A stretch of 64,000 nt of DNA, from NCBI GenBank assembly GCA_012934845.2, contig WNNJ02003544.1, positions 221,858 through 285,857 on the forward strand, given 5' to 3'. The notes beneath the pieces were generated by a model, which saw only the letters and a program-made list of their open reading frames with translations, had not been told where the DNA came from and searched no databases. Positions 1-10,963 of the stretch are shown piece by piece. Numbering within the stretch: position 1 is the stretch's first letter; each line of letters begins with the position of its first letter. The position numbers and the translations under genes were made by a program. Source of the DNA: Pomphorhynchus laevis. Lineage: Eukaryota; Acanthocephala; Palaeacanthocephala; Echinorhynchida; Pomphorhynchidae.

Positions 1-760
1 ATGCTCTTTTAATTTACTTTATTAACATAAGATCATTAACATCACTTTCTGTGTATTGAACTATGTGGTGTTTTGGTGAGGACTTTTTAACATCCTTGCC
101 AAAACAAGAAGTAGTTCTCGTCTTTTTCATTTGTGAATCATTTATGAAAATATTTGAAAATAAAATAATTGACTGAAAATAAAATAGCTTATTTAATTTC
201 TTTATTGCAAATCACAAAATAAAAATAACCTAAAGTAAATAACTGGTAGTATTTGCATATTTTATAAAAATTATATTACTTATAAAAGTTATTAGGATAT
301 TTTATTGATTTTATAAAATAATGTTTTTCAATTGGATATCACTTAATGAATCATTCACTTCAACTTATTATTTTTAAATCAAATATTCAATTAATCATTT
401 CTACAGCTTTAACTACGTGCTTACCTCGGGTGGTTTTTGACGTTGCCAATATCATGATATATGCAGTCTCACTAATATTCGGATTCGACAAATCCGCCTT
501 CGTGGTCTTTTGTATCCAGAAAAGTTTATTTGTTTTTATCCGATAACAAGATGTAATATCAGATCAAATATCTGATAATATACATATTTAATATAAATAA
601 TAAAATATAAGATAAAATACTTAAAAGAATATCAGATAGCTACTAATATTACAAACCTTATCCCATGTATCTAATCTTAATTACATATCAGCTTAACATT
701 TCAAATTTCAATCGATAAGTTAATCTTTATTATTAGCATAAATAAAGTTGAAATTCGCGC
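1..760. other. AT-rich flank without a gene
   Basis: No supported coding region. A short open frame at 346-546 has no recognisable domain, no neighbouring exon signals and AT-driven composition. The stretch leads into the start codon of the kringle gene; no clear TATA box could be picked from the general AT background. Confidence 0.5.
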
Positions 761-2326
761 ATGAATTTAATACAGTTAGTCGTATGGATATCGTTGAGAC
801 CTTTCATAGATGACATTTTGTCTGAAGACTGTTTTACCGTTGACAAAGAATACAACGGCACTGTAAATGTCTCCATCACTAATCTACAATGTCTACCGTG
901 GAAATACGGGCCGTCCACAGCTGTAGCGTATAACCACAATTACTGCAGAAAGTTGAATAAATCAATACCATGGTGCATCGTACAAGATGGAAATGCCACA
1001 AAGCAAGAATCCTGTTACATACCGTTGTGCCGACAGTATCGAACAATCAACCAATCCTCGGACAATGCTTCTGATAGCGAGTCTATAAAAATCGTTTATA
1101 ATTCATTTAACGATTTACTGAAATTTAAATGCAATTCAAGTGATCAATGCCGTAAATTAATCGTAAATTCAAGATGTAACTTAAAAACTAATCGATGTGA
1201 ATGTAACGGCGATGGCGTTTCTAAATCTATGAGATTAGTAAAAGTTATGAACAAAAATAATAATTACGTCTTTAGTTGTATAAATTCTCAATATCTAAAG
1301 AAATGTAGAAGCAGCGACGATTGTATTAGTACAGATAATAAAAGCCATATTTCTTGCCACCATGGAAAATGCTCTTGTAATCAACAACGACGTCTCTTCA
1401 GTGTTCCCGACAATGAAACGTACATTCGTGTATACGATTCTGAGAAAGGATGCATTTCAGTAGATCTGGCACAATATAATGATACCTGCACAACTCGTGT
1501 TTGCAATTACCAATCATACAATTTGGAATGCCTTCAGATTGGGAACAGTGGGAGACGTTGTACATGCTCACCTGATATCCCTCTTATGCTTAGACGATTT
1601 CGCTTTAACTTAGAAATCGGTCGGTTTGAATGTGCGGTTAAATCCGGATTTATGGGTCAGTGTGAACGAAACACTGACTGTCCAGAATATTTTCACTGCG
1701 TAAGTTATAAATATGAAAACGGTGAGGTTAGAAATCTATGCAGATGTCAAGCTCAAATTACGCGTTATATTGGTATGAATGATGAAATTGGCCAATGCGT
1801 ACCGTGCAACCGTGGGGATAAAACCCTGTGTTCCTGTTCACAGACTGAGAATATGTACTGGAACGGACATGAGTGCACGAAAACATCTACATACGGACAA
1901 TTCTGTCAGCTAGGTATTATACATTGTTCTCTATCTTTGAAATGTAATACTGATAACGTCTGCGTGTGTGAGCGTGGTACATTTTGGAACGGTAAAAAAT
2001 GTACCATCTGCTCAGAAAATGAAATAAATTTTAAACAGTCATGCGTTGTAATGGTAACAATCCCAACTAAAGACTTTGAACATTGCACGCACGATTGTTT
2101 CGGCTATCGGATAAATTCTTCACTAATAACATTTCGTGACCATAATGATCTTTCCGAATTTGTGTTTATCCTGACATCTAAATTAAGTGATTTTAAGGAA
2201 TTGCAATCGAAACGATTCTATATTGGCTATCAAATAACCTACAGACCACCATTAAATTGTACTTTAAAAGGAGAGTGCGATCGGTTAGGGACCTATTCTC
2301 ATTATGGATATGCAAAGAGAAAATAA
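761..2326 (+). CDS. Kringle / EB-like / C-type-lectin-like secreted protein, exon 1
   Basis: Open frame of 521 codons. Residues 2-21 are hydrophobic enough for a weak signal peptide. A complete six-cysteine kringle follows at about residues 24-90 (CFTVDKEYNG at the start, NYCRK, PWCIV, then ESCYIPLC). Next come at least five cysteine-rich modules of the EB/EGF-like sort (for example CNSSDQC, CRSSDDC, GQCERNTDC, GQFCQLG, ending CVCERGTFWNGKKC). Near residues 420-495 a segment reads like the first half of a C-type lectin fold (HCTHDCFGY, SSLITFRDHNDLSEFVFIL, FYIGY). Kringles and EB modules are extracellular binding modules, so a secreted or surface recognition or protease-like role is inferred; no catalytic domain is seen. 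The lectin half stops abruptly, which suggests splicing at about 2283 (GT at 2284-2285) into 3668-4097 in a compatible phase. Confidence is high for coding and kringle, moderate for the gene model. Confidence 0.8.
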   Translation: MNLIQLVVWISLRPFIDDILSEDCFTVDKEYNGTVNVSITNLQCLPWKYGPSTAVAYNHNYCRKLNKSIPWCIVQDGNATKQESCYIPLCRQYRTINQSSDNASDSESIKIVYNSFNDLLKFKCNSSDQCRKLIVNSRCNLKTNRCECNGDGVSKSMRLVKVMNKNNNYVFSCINSQYLKKCRSSDDCISTDNKSHISCHHGKCSCNQQRRLFSVPDNETYIRVYDSEKGCISVDLAQYNDTCTTRVCNYQSYNLECLQIGNSGRRCTCSPDIPLMLRRFRFNLEIGRFECAVKSGFMGQCERNTDCPEYFHCVSYKYENGEVRNLCRCQAQITRYIGMNDEIGQCVPCNRGDKTLCSCSQTENMYWNGHECTKTSTYGQFCQLGIIHCSLSLKCNTDNVCVCERGTFWNGKKCTICSENEINFKQSCVVMVTIPTKDFEHCTHDCFGYRINSSLITFRDHNDLSEFVFILTSKLSDFKELQSKRFYIGYQITYRPPLNCTLKGECDRLGTYSHYGYAKRK

Positions 2327-3667
2327 TATAATTAATGATATACGCCTTAGTGTGATATGGTGGTTTATTTCAAATATTCACTGATATTAAAAATATACAC
2401 CACATTATCCGATATAAATATTAATATAACATATGTAATACAATCTATTTAAAATATTACAGTATACGTGATTTCAAATATTTATCCCAGATTTTAGAAT
2501 ATAAAGTGAATAGCAATATGATATCACAATATAATTTATAAAATTATATTGTGATTATATAAAATATAATAAATATTAAATATAAATAAATATAAAAATA
2601 TTAAACTCATTATATAAAAATATTATGAGTTTTTAACCGACAGATACACTGATAACTTTTAACTAATACCTAAATTCGAATTTTGGCTGATATATAATAA
2701 ATTACACGTTTTTAAAATATCTTTTAAGTATAAGCTGATAAATTTGGGATTTACGCTACTGAAATCTATCTACTCTTTAATCATGATGTTAAAATTATAG
2801 TTTGTGAAATAGTTTCCATTGTTCCAAATAATCTTTCTCCAGCGATTGGGTATACTTTCGATTATTTTTTCAAATAATCTTTAAGAGGCTTATATCGAGT
2901 CATTTTCATATGATGATATAAATAAATATTGATTTATATTATTAAATAAATTGCTATACACACACTTTCAATATACACTTTCTATAGTGGATATTGAATA
3001 GTGCGATTGAGTATACTTTTGATTTCTCTTTCAAATAATCTTTCGTGGACGTCTTCCGAGTCATTATCATATCATTTAATTAAATATTAATTTATATTAT
3101 TAAATTAATATAGAAAATTAATTTAATTTATAAATTAAAAATTTATAAAATATATTATTATATAATTTTATAATATTATATTATATCATTTTTAGATATA
3201 ATATTTTTGATTTTAATATATTATAATTTTTAATTTTTATATAAAAATATATATAAAACATAAGGTTAAATTACAAATATACTTTTCTGATTTTGTTTGA
3301 CATTATCAATATATAAAGAACCAAAAACTGAAACATTCAAAGTTTATGAAATGGAAGTTATGTCATATTCATGTTTAATTCCCTCTTTTAATTTATTTAC
3401 TTGTTTTGGAAAGAATAATACCTAACTTAGAATTATTTTGTGTAAAAATTATTGCGACGAAAATAAAATAAGGAATATATGCTGACAGGATAAATCAATA
3501 GTTTTCATTTGATCTTTAGGATGAATATTTGTTTAATTATGCATAACACAATATGATATTTAAAGCATCTTTCATAATCATATGTTATTATAAAACTAGT
3601 TTATTATTTTGAAATATAAAGCGGATGATACTGTACCATTGTCTCTTTGCAAATCCATATTTTAAAG
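2327..3667. other. Probable intron of the kringle gene, AT-rich
   Basis: No coding signal. It contains AT-rich blocks and two similar segments, at about 2812-2930 and 2995-3110, sharing the phrase CAAATAATCTTT and an ATATTAATTTATATTATTAA-like end: a short degenerate direct repeat. It would be the intron body if the exon 2283/3668 junction is right. Confidence 0.4.
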
Positions 3668-4097
3668 CGGATTAAAATGTTACGCTAAAAATGGAAAGCA
3701 AGCATCCTGTTATAATAATTCTTTCTTCCGAGAATACCTATGGTGCTTAGTTGATGGAGATGGACTTACGTGGGATGTGTGTGGTCTAGATCTTTACAAA
3801 GGACTGAAAGTTTTGAAATGGAGTGTAAAGAGCGGACCATATTTCCCATTGAGCGTTAAAGAAGCTGGCGTAAATTTAGAGTGCATATCAAATTTCGATA
3901 TGAACCGAGTACATGAAAGTACCGCTTGTCTAGCGATTCAATTATGGCCAAAATCAAACTCACTTCAAGATTACATTGAATGCAAAGTTAAATTTTTACA
4001 TTTAGTGGATTGTAAAGAATATCATCCTTATATATGTAGCCGTTCACAGTGGGTTACTAGTGATTTCAAAAATGCAATGGAAATTCATATAGACTAA
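3668..4097 (+). CDS. Kringle/lectin gene, terminal exon
   Basis: The frame is open from just after an AG at 3666-3667 to the TAA ending at 4097, longer than any ATG-initiated frame here; an in-frame stop lies immediately upstream at 3663. It encodes a four-cysteine unit resembling a fibronectin type II or half-kringle fold (KCYAKNG, ASCYNN, LWCLVDGDGLTWDVC), then a segment like the second half of a C-type lectin domain (ACLAIQLW, YIECKVKF, VDCKEYHPYICSR). The upstream exon ends in the first half of a lectin fold, and donor 2283 joins acceptor 3668 in phase, giving 650 residues in total. The alternative is a separate paralogous fragment. The junction is inferred from sequence only. Confidence 0.55.
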
Positions 4098-4595
4098 ATC
4101 CTATTGTTAACCTATTTTGTATTCATCTGTGGAGATTATTCTACATGTAAATATTTGTCGAATAAAACGATTGAATAAAAATGTCAAAAGAAAAAATATT
4201 ATCTAAATATTTTATATTTTAAAATTTAAAATTTTTTATTTGCGACTTTTCAATTTACATTTTAAATTTATTTGGAAAAGTTCAGTATAATAATAAAAAA
4301 ATAGTACTGATAAATTTGCATTCAAATTTGTTTACATTTTGAACGGTTTTTAATTCATTCAAACAGATGCTCAGAGGACTATATAAAAAATTCCAAATAT
4401 GCTAATTTTTAAAAACTAATCTTGTAACTAGCATGAGGACTCATAAAAGAACACATTTTTAGAGTATTATATATATTTGAAATACTGAACCTTACATATT
4501 GTGAGTTACAATACATCAAAATAGAAGTCATCTCAAAACAAAGTAGTGATATGAGTAAGAATAGTCTATTTCGAGCGACAATTTCCAGTTCTGGT
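4098..4595. other. Intergenic AT-rich DNA
   Basis: 3' flank of the kringle gene. An AATAAA-type signal (GAATAAAACG) lies at about 4159, some 60 bases past the stop, and could serve polyadenylation. Nothing else is recognised. Confidence 0.35.
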
Positions 4596-4599
4596 TTCC

Positions 4600-5115
4600 A
4601 GCTGCGCCAGCTGATGTTCGAGTAGCTGAGGTTAATCATCTTGAAATCGTCTTCAAAATTTCTCCTCTAATTCTTCTAAACACCACCTCTCGGAAGCCGG
4701 CAGATTTATTGATCAAAGTATAGCTTTATCTTTAGTACCTCTTTCCATTCGTAGTAAATAGAATGCGCCAAGGTAGCGCATTCTATTCTTTCGAACCAGA
4801 CCAAACATATTATCGTGAAGTGAATATCGGCAATACACTCCTGAGTTCGATTAGTGATCAAGCGGATTGATTTTTGCGATTATGCGAAGAGAACGGCGCT
4901 CAAAAATAACGGCCTGCTAACTTGTTGTGAGTTTATCTGGCCAGCACTCGGAGCTGTACAGCATCACTGTGCGAACAATAACCGAATATACTCGCACTTT
5001 TGAGGTAGTAGATACATTGGTATCGCGCGAAAGAGATTTCAGACTGAGAAGACGGCACCAGCTTTTATTATCAGGCTTCGAATGTCGCTATTACAGCGCA
5101 AATTATAGGAACTAT
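4600..5115 (-). mobile_element. LINE relic, 3' end of reverse transcriptase ORF
   Basis: Read on the minus strand with frameshifts and stops, the segment has the order typical of the C-terminal end of LINE ORF2: VRVYSVIVRTVMLYSSECW, then FERRSLRIIAKI, then NRMRYLGAFYLLRMERG. In related LINEs this is the YGSE-W / ERR-LR-I / RWLGHVLRM stretch downstream of the RT core. Positive-strand frames here (such as 4927-5118) are shadows of it. The copy is 5'-truncated and dead, and it abuts the Penelope tail at 5122. Confidence 0.6.
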
Positions 5116-5121
5116 TGAACC

Positions 5122-7830
5122 AAGATAATCAAATCAGCTAACTGAGTTATGTTATTAATATAATTATAAAATTGAAAGAAAAATAATAATGCTAAATCAA
5201 AATTTGATAATTAAATAGTAAATAATTATAAATAAATTATTTTATATAATTTATATCAAGTTAAAATAACAAATTTAAATTAAAAATAAAAGCCAATTTT
5301 CATGAATTGAATAATGAACACCAGATGATGTATTAAAATAAGGATTAGATGCCATCAAGAGAAACTGTCATGCTATCAGGTTTCAGCCAATATTGTAATA
5401 CTTATTATTAACTCAAAGTAAACCGCATTTTCGTTATTGATCTTTTTATTATTTGGTTCAAAGTTAATATACCAACAAATTTGTATTTGTGATATTTTAA
5501 ATATCCATCTGCAAGCAGATACTTGCACATAACCTCTCACTCTTTTGATTCAAGCAATAGGTAAGTATTATTAGAAATACTTACCTATTTATTCGAAATC
5601 GTTAAACCTAAAAAATTTCCGCTAATGATTTAAAATTTATTCTTCATATTATTGTGTTGATTTATATATTTTACTATTTTCTGCTTGATGCTATTTTTAT
5701 AGTAACCTAGTTTAAAATATGTATCTATTAAATTATTTAAATGATTTTGAAGAAAGCCAATATCATTACAAATTGTTGCAATTCTTAAAATTTCATTATT
5801 TAATATATTATATTTTATATTATATGGTATACATGAATGCTCATGCAAAAATGTTTCTTGTAAATTTAAATGTCATCTTTACTATATAAATTAATAGTAG
5901 TTTTAGTTAACGTTAATTTAATGTTCATATCTGGATATATACCTTCTTTATCATCAATATTGGTTTTGTTAAGAATAAGGCTTTCTGGATAAATTTGATC
6001 ATTAATTGAATAAAAATTATTAGAATTAAATACACAAATATCATTAATGCATCGAAACATATATTTCATATATTTATATAGTTTAGATTTAGGTTTTACA
6101 CAGTTATGAACAAATTCATGTTATACAAAGCTTAAAAACAATTCAGCTATAATTGGGCTACTATTATTTACCATTGAGACATCTTTTATTTGTCTAAATA
6201 AAGGATGTCCATATTTTCAAATAATTTTGATTGATCAAAATTAACTAAAATTAACTAACGCTTCTTTAATATCTACTAAATCTAAATTTGTATAAAACGT
6301 ACCAAAATCGTAAATATTTATATTCTGAAAATTGTTTCCTTTTGTGTGTTCTAAAAATTCTTTTGTAGAATTAATAATGAAATAGTGTTTTATACCAGTA
6401 TTAATTTCGATTACCTTGCAATATTTTTTAAAGTGTGCTTTAATTACTTTAAGTATTTTATTCATATAGACAGAAAGTGGTTTTAATGTACATTTAAACG
6501 CACTACATATGAACCTAGGTTTTATTGGATTTTTATGTAATTTTGGATTCCAATATAATATAGGTACAGTTTTATTATCTGATTCAACCTTTATACCCTT
6601 TTTATCCATCATAGAACAGTGACTTGTAATAATTGTTTCAAAACTTAACTCACTACGTTCATATGTTGGATTTACATTTAAATCATTAGAATTAACTTCT
6701 TTCATTAGTATATCATAATAAAGCTTTTTGCATATGAAGACAAAGTTATTACTAGCTTTATCAATAGTTGTTATTATATGGTTATGCTTTAATTTAGTAA
6801 GTTCTGTATACACATCTTTATTAATTTGATCTTTCCTTTTATAATTGTTTGTTAGTTTCATTTTCTCTCTAATTTTATTTAATATATAAGTTTTCCAAAT
6901 GTTTATATTTGATGTTTATAAGCTTTTACTATTAATCAGCTTACCAAAGTAATCATTTAAGTCATTATATAACGAATTGCAAATTTTATTTTTATTATTA
7001 TTTAATCTATATTTATACCCTGTTGATAGCATTTTCCTTAATTCACAATTTTCAATTAATTCTAGATTATGGGTACATATATGTTTATTTATTTAATCAA
7101 AATTAAGACTTTTGCAATCGTATTCAGTTTCTATGATGTCTATAATATCATGCTTATGTTGATGCTTCTTTCGCTGTATCCGTACAACTGCATGGTCACA
7201 CGGTACCCGACAATGAAAATTCCTCCGATCAGTGATGACTTGACCATTTTTAATACTTCTAACTGTTCATATTGTTCTATTATACAACTCAACCTATCAT
7301 ATTCGTTAATTAATCTTTGATTTATTGGACAAATGATATTTTAAAAAAAAACTTCTTATATCTACAATTTTGCAATTGCATTCAGTTTCTAGGATGTTTC
7401 TAATATTTTTGTTACATATTGATTTTAATTCTTTATTATAATTACAAATTTTTCGTCCTAATGGTGGTAGGAGTTTATACCTTATTTTAGGAATATATTT
7501 ACTTAAATCTGATCCTATTATTTCTTTACTTTTAGAATTATTTAAAAGTCCGGCTATATTTATGTTATCTATACATTTATTAATGAAGTTTATGGTTAAT
7601 GTATATTTTCTATTGTTATTATCAACATTTATTGTACGATTATAGTATTTTGTATTACAATATCTGTCTTTTGTACAATTTAGCATATCATAGTCGTTAA
7701 TTAATTTTTGATTTATTAACATGTGATATCTTTAGAAAAACTTCTTATATTTACATAAAGATCTTTTAGCTTATTATCACTTAAAAGTTGTTTTAATATT
7801 TCTAATTGTTCGTTTATATACATATCATTT
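5122..7830 (-). mobile_element. Penelope-like element (family 1) with its 3' tail
   Basis: Minus-strand retroelement: an N-terminal ORF (7722-7306), RT ORFs (6861-5630) and a 3' tail (about 5405-5122). The tail carries the family's signature block (GCTGAAACCTGATAGC) and ends in the phrase found at all tail copies (AGCTAACTGAGT as read on the plus strand). No GIY-YIG endonuclease was found in this copy. The coding part is broken by stops and frameshifts, so the copy is inactive. The same coding-then-tail order recurs at 30.7, 47.6 and 52.5 kb, which is why the dispersed tail repeats are assigned to this element. Confidence 0.7.
5630..7722 (-). pseudogene. Penelope-like reverse transcriptase, broken
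   Basis: Fragments in order on the minus strand: 7722-7306 (N-terminal region, FINKCIDNINIAGLLNN, LLPPLGRKICNY); 6861-6241 (ITTIDKASNNFVFICKKLYY, then PILYWNPKLHKNPIKPRFIC and YDFGTFYTNLD, equivalent to the RT finger and palm motif with the first catalytic Asp); 6069-5866 (FRCINDICVFN, where the intact family motif is RYIDD, so the catalytic YxDD is mutated here); 5848-5630 (CIPYNIKYNILNNEILRIA, the thumb-side region). The YW-PKLHKNP block is typical of RTs of the Penelope class or close kin. A near-identical but intact RYIDD segment lies at 47640. It is non-functional as it stands. Confidence 0.7.
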
Positions 7831-8644
7831 TATTATTCCTTTACTTTTAGAATTATTTAAAAGTTCCTCCATATTTATGTTATCTATGAAGTTTATGTTT
7901 ATTTTTTCTGTTGTTATTAACATAACAACAGAAAAAAAGGTTAAGTGGTTAAGTGGTTACTTAACCACTTTTACTGTCACACGCGTCGCATACAACATAT
8001 GCGCTAATCATTTAAATAAATAATATATTAATAATAAATAATTTAATTATTTAATTTTAATGAATTATTTAATAAATAATTTTAATAGATTTGAAATAAT
8101 CAATTTTTACTGCTCTCATTATATTCTGATTTTTCCATTCATATTTATTATTTTAAATAATGGATATGAGTAAATAAGCGCCACATTTAACCATATTAGA
8201 TGTCTTACCAGTCACGTTTTGCGATATCCTGAAAATTTTAATAATTTCGTCGTACTCGATTCGCTACTTTAGATGGAATGGCAAGAACAAATAATATTGC
8301 GACTTTAAAAGTATCACATAGTATACATGTTTATTTGCTATTTACTTATTTATTGTTTTTTATTTAATTATTTACTCAATGTTTATTTATTTTTCACTTA
8401 TTTGTTTTGTTTTATTTGCGATTTAATTGTTGAAAAATTTGACTCTTTCTAGAATTATCAATAGGAGGACGGTGATCAAAGACAAATTTATTCAATGAAT
8501 GTTGCTACGTTTCCGCGTTTGTCGTCAGATCGTAATCAGTTAGTTTTTTATTCAAAAAATTTAAATTAACTTTCTGAATTACTAACTAAATGTCACATTG
8601 ATGTTCATTTTCATTGCCCTATCTCATTGTAATAATTTGAATTT
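7831..8644. other. AT-rich spacer with a short hairpin
   Basis: No gene. A short perfect-looking hairpin lies at about 7950-7975 (AAGTGGTTA, then TAACCACTT). The rest is low-complexity AT-rich sequence. Confidence 0.4.
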
Positions 8645-8935
8645 AGATCAAATCAGCTAACTGAGTTACGTATTTAATATAATTATAAAATTCAAAAACA
8701 TGCTAAATCAAAATTTAATAATTAAATAATAAATAATTACACATAATAAATAATTGTTATAAGATTTTAATATGATTTTAATTTGATATGATATATTTTT
8801 TGTTTTTAAAATTTTATATTTTTTAAAAAATTAGATCAGATAACCTAGTCTACGTAATTAATATAATTATAAAATTGAAAAAAATATAAATAAAAATTTA
8901 ATAATTAAATAGTAAATAAGTTAGTCTACATAGTT
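8645..8935 (-). repeat. Two Penelope tail termini
   Basis: Two minus-oriented copies of the tail end, starting AATCAGCTAACTGAGTTACG (about 8648) and AGATCAGATAACCTAGTCTA (about 8833), each followed by the AT-rich tail body with the phrase AATTATAAAATT. They lack the pseudoknot block, so they are 3'-terminal fragments only. Confidence 0.6.
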
Positions 8936-8939
8936 ATCG

Positions 8940-10420
8940 AGCCACGCTTTCTCCTCAGCCAACCCCGCCTTAGGATGACTTCAGGAGCAGGGACTTATCC
9001 GTTACGGATATCCTTAACTCTTGCGACCCACTTCCGGACACCTCCAAATCTATCGCTCCACTCTCTTCTCGAGTTTGTCAGCTTTTGACAGCCGATCAAA
9101 GAAGAGAAGTGGTCGTGACAATGCTTTTAGCCTCACCATCCGATGTAGCCGGAATCAATTGTAGCCGGCTTATATTTTTACCAAAGAAAAAATCGGTTTC
9201 ATGTCCTAAAGACCTGCAGTTCATTTCGATTTAAAATTCCCTCATATCCAACTACGAAAATGCACTTGCGCGTAGAATCCGCGACCATCTAAGTAGGCGT
9301 AACTTTATCCCACTGAGTTTTCATGGGTTTGTCAAAAGGCGCTTTGTTCATTCAGCAATTAGTAAAGTGCATCAGGTTTCTCAAGATAACAGTCATCAGC
9401 TTGCTGTGGCTGCTTTTCTTGACTTTCCGCTGCATTTGAGCGCATCTTCATTCCCTTTGTTATCTCCTCTCTGAGATTATACAGGCTGCCTGCGAGAATT
9501 GTTAACAGGGTGGAGATATTGCTGTACACCAAGCAATTCTATTATGAAAACGACCCTGATGCACGTCAGTTCTACCCTATTAAAGGTGTTCCTCAAGGCT
9601 CTCCACTTTCTCCTGTCTTACATCTTGCTGCCTCCATTGTTCTATTCAGAGCTTTTCAACGTGATCATCATCTCGTGGTATATGCTGATGATACCACATC
9701 CCTGTTTTCTGGACGCAGGTGCAAAGATGTAGTCTCGGACACCAGCCGTATATTTTCAAGATTAAAAGACCAGCTTACCCCTTCCAATCTAATTTTAAAC
9801 TCCAAAAAATTCGCAGGTGGTTGTCTTTCATGGCGCCCCTGCCACCAAAAAGAAGCTTAAGAGACTATCACTTTCTGCAATCTCCTCCATTGTGAAGCCT
9901 CAACCACTCCCCATCTTCACGAGACCACCTATAAAGGTCGTGTATTTTCAGCAATACTCAAAATCTTAGCAAAAATGCTAAACCTTCCTAATCTCTGTTT
10001 CATTCAGGCAGGCCCTCTCGAAATAAATCTAGAGCTCTAGGTATAGGTACCAGCTGAGTAGAGATTGGGCAAGCATTACTAGTATTAATCCATCTCAGTC
10101 TTTATTCTGGAAGATATTCAAGAAGGAGAAGTTTGCCTGCTTGAAGGAGAGAATATCTGGTTTGATTGGCAACATATGCCTTGGCAAAGTTTATGAGTTA
10201 CTAGCAACTCTCTCCTCCATATTAAACAATCAACCACTTACCACTTTTACACATCGAGTAAAATACTTGGGGGTGTACCATTACGTTAAATGATCGACCA
10301 GACCAGACTTGATTAAATTCAAGTGTGCTGAAGAAAGCTAGATGGACCATGAAATGGGCCCAGCATCTGTCATTAAGTGAGAAAACTCAGATGCGCCTCT
10401 GGGTACCTAGGCAATCTCAG
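8940..10420 (+). mobile_element. LINE relic with YADD reverse transcriptase
   Basis: Plus-strand non-LTR reverse transcriptase with several stops and frameshifts. Upstream blocks read LTADQRREVVVTMLLASP and RRIRDHLSRRNFIPLSFHGF; the best part is at 9510-9860 with the template/palm motifs GVPQGSPLSPVL and VYADDTTSLFSG, that is, an intact catalytic YADD. Downstream, to about 10420, thumb-like pieces remain (HRVKYLGV, then SQNLSSFLEDVARNKYQGF). A second relic of the same family lies inverted at 15.9-16.5 kb. 5'-truncated and inactive. Confidence 0.7.
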
Positions 10421-10739
10421 AATTTGTCTTCTTTTCTAGAGGACGTTGCCCGGAACAAATACCAAGGTTTCTGAATCTCCTCATCTCGAGATGACCTACC
10501 ATAGTATGCCTCGGCCGGACCCTGAGGTGTGAAAGATCCTGAGTGGTTTATACGGAAGGCGGCGCTCTTTTGTAACCTGGAGGGATCTGATCCCCCTTGC
10601 CTGTCACAATAGAAAACGCATTTAGCCGACTGGACTTTATTTCCGTCTGATTTTATTTTGTTTTTAACCTTTTCTGTTTTGTTGTTACCTATATTCAACC
10701 TCTATCAACCTTTGCATGTAATAAGATCATTTATTTATT

Positions 10740-10855
10740 TGTTACAAGCGTTCGACTGTTACATGAGTTCACCTGTTACACGCGTTTGACAGTTACAAGC
10801 ATTTGACTGTTAAATTCGTTCGACTGTTACAAACTTTCGACTGTTAGACTAATGA
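10740..10855. repeat. Minisatellite of about 18 bp units
   Basis: Six or seven degenerate copies of a unit like TTACAAGCGTTCGACTG in tandem, just 3' of the kinase-regulator gene (the gene is on the minus strand and ends at 10964). It may fall in that gene's 3' flank or UTR; no function is implied. Confidence 0.7.
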
Positions 10856-10963
10856 CAATAGTCCAATAGTAGAAAGTAGTTCAATAGTAGACATGTAAGA
10901 ATATTGAATTTAAATAAATTCGTAATAAATTAAATTCACTTTTTATTTATAATTTTAAGTTAG

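Noticed and set aside
10417-10698. Minus-strand 93-codon frame beside the LINE relic
   Set aside because: Low-complexity charged sequence, opposite to the LINE remains, no start context or domain.
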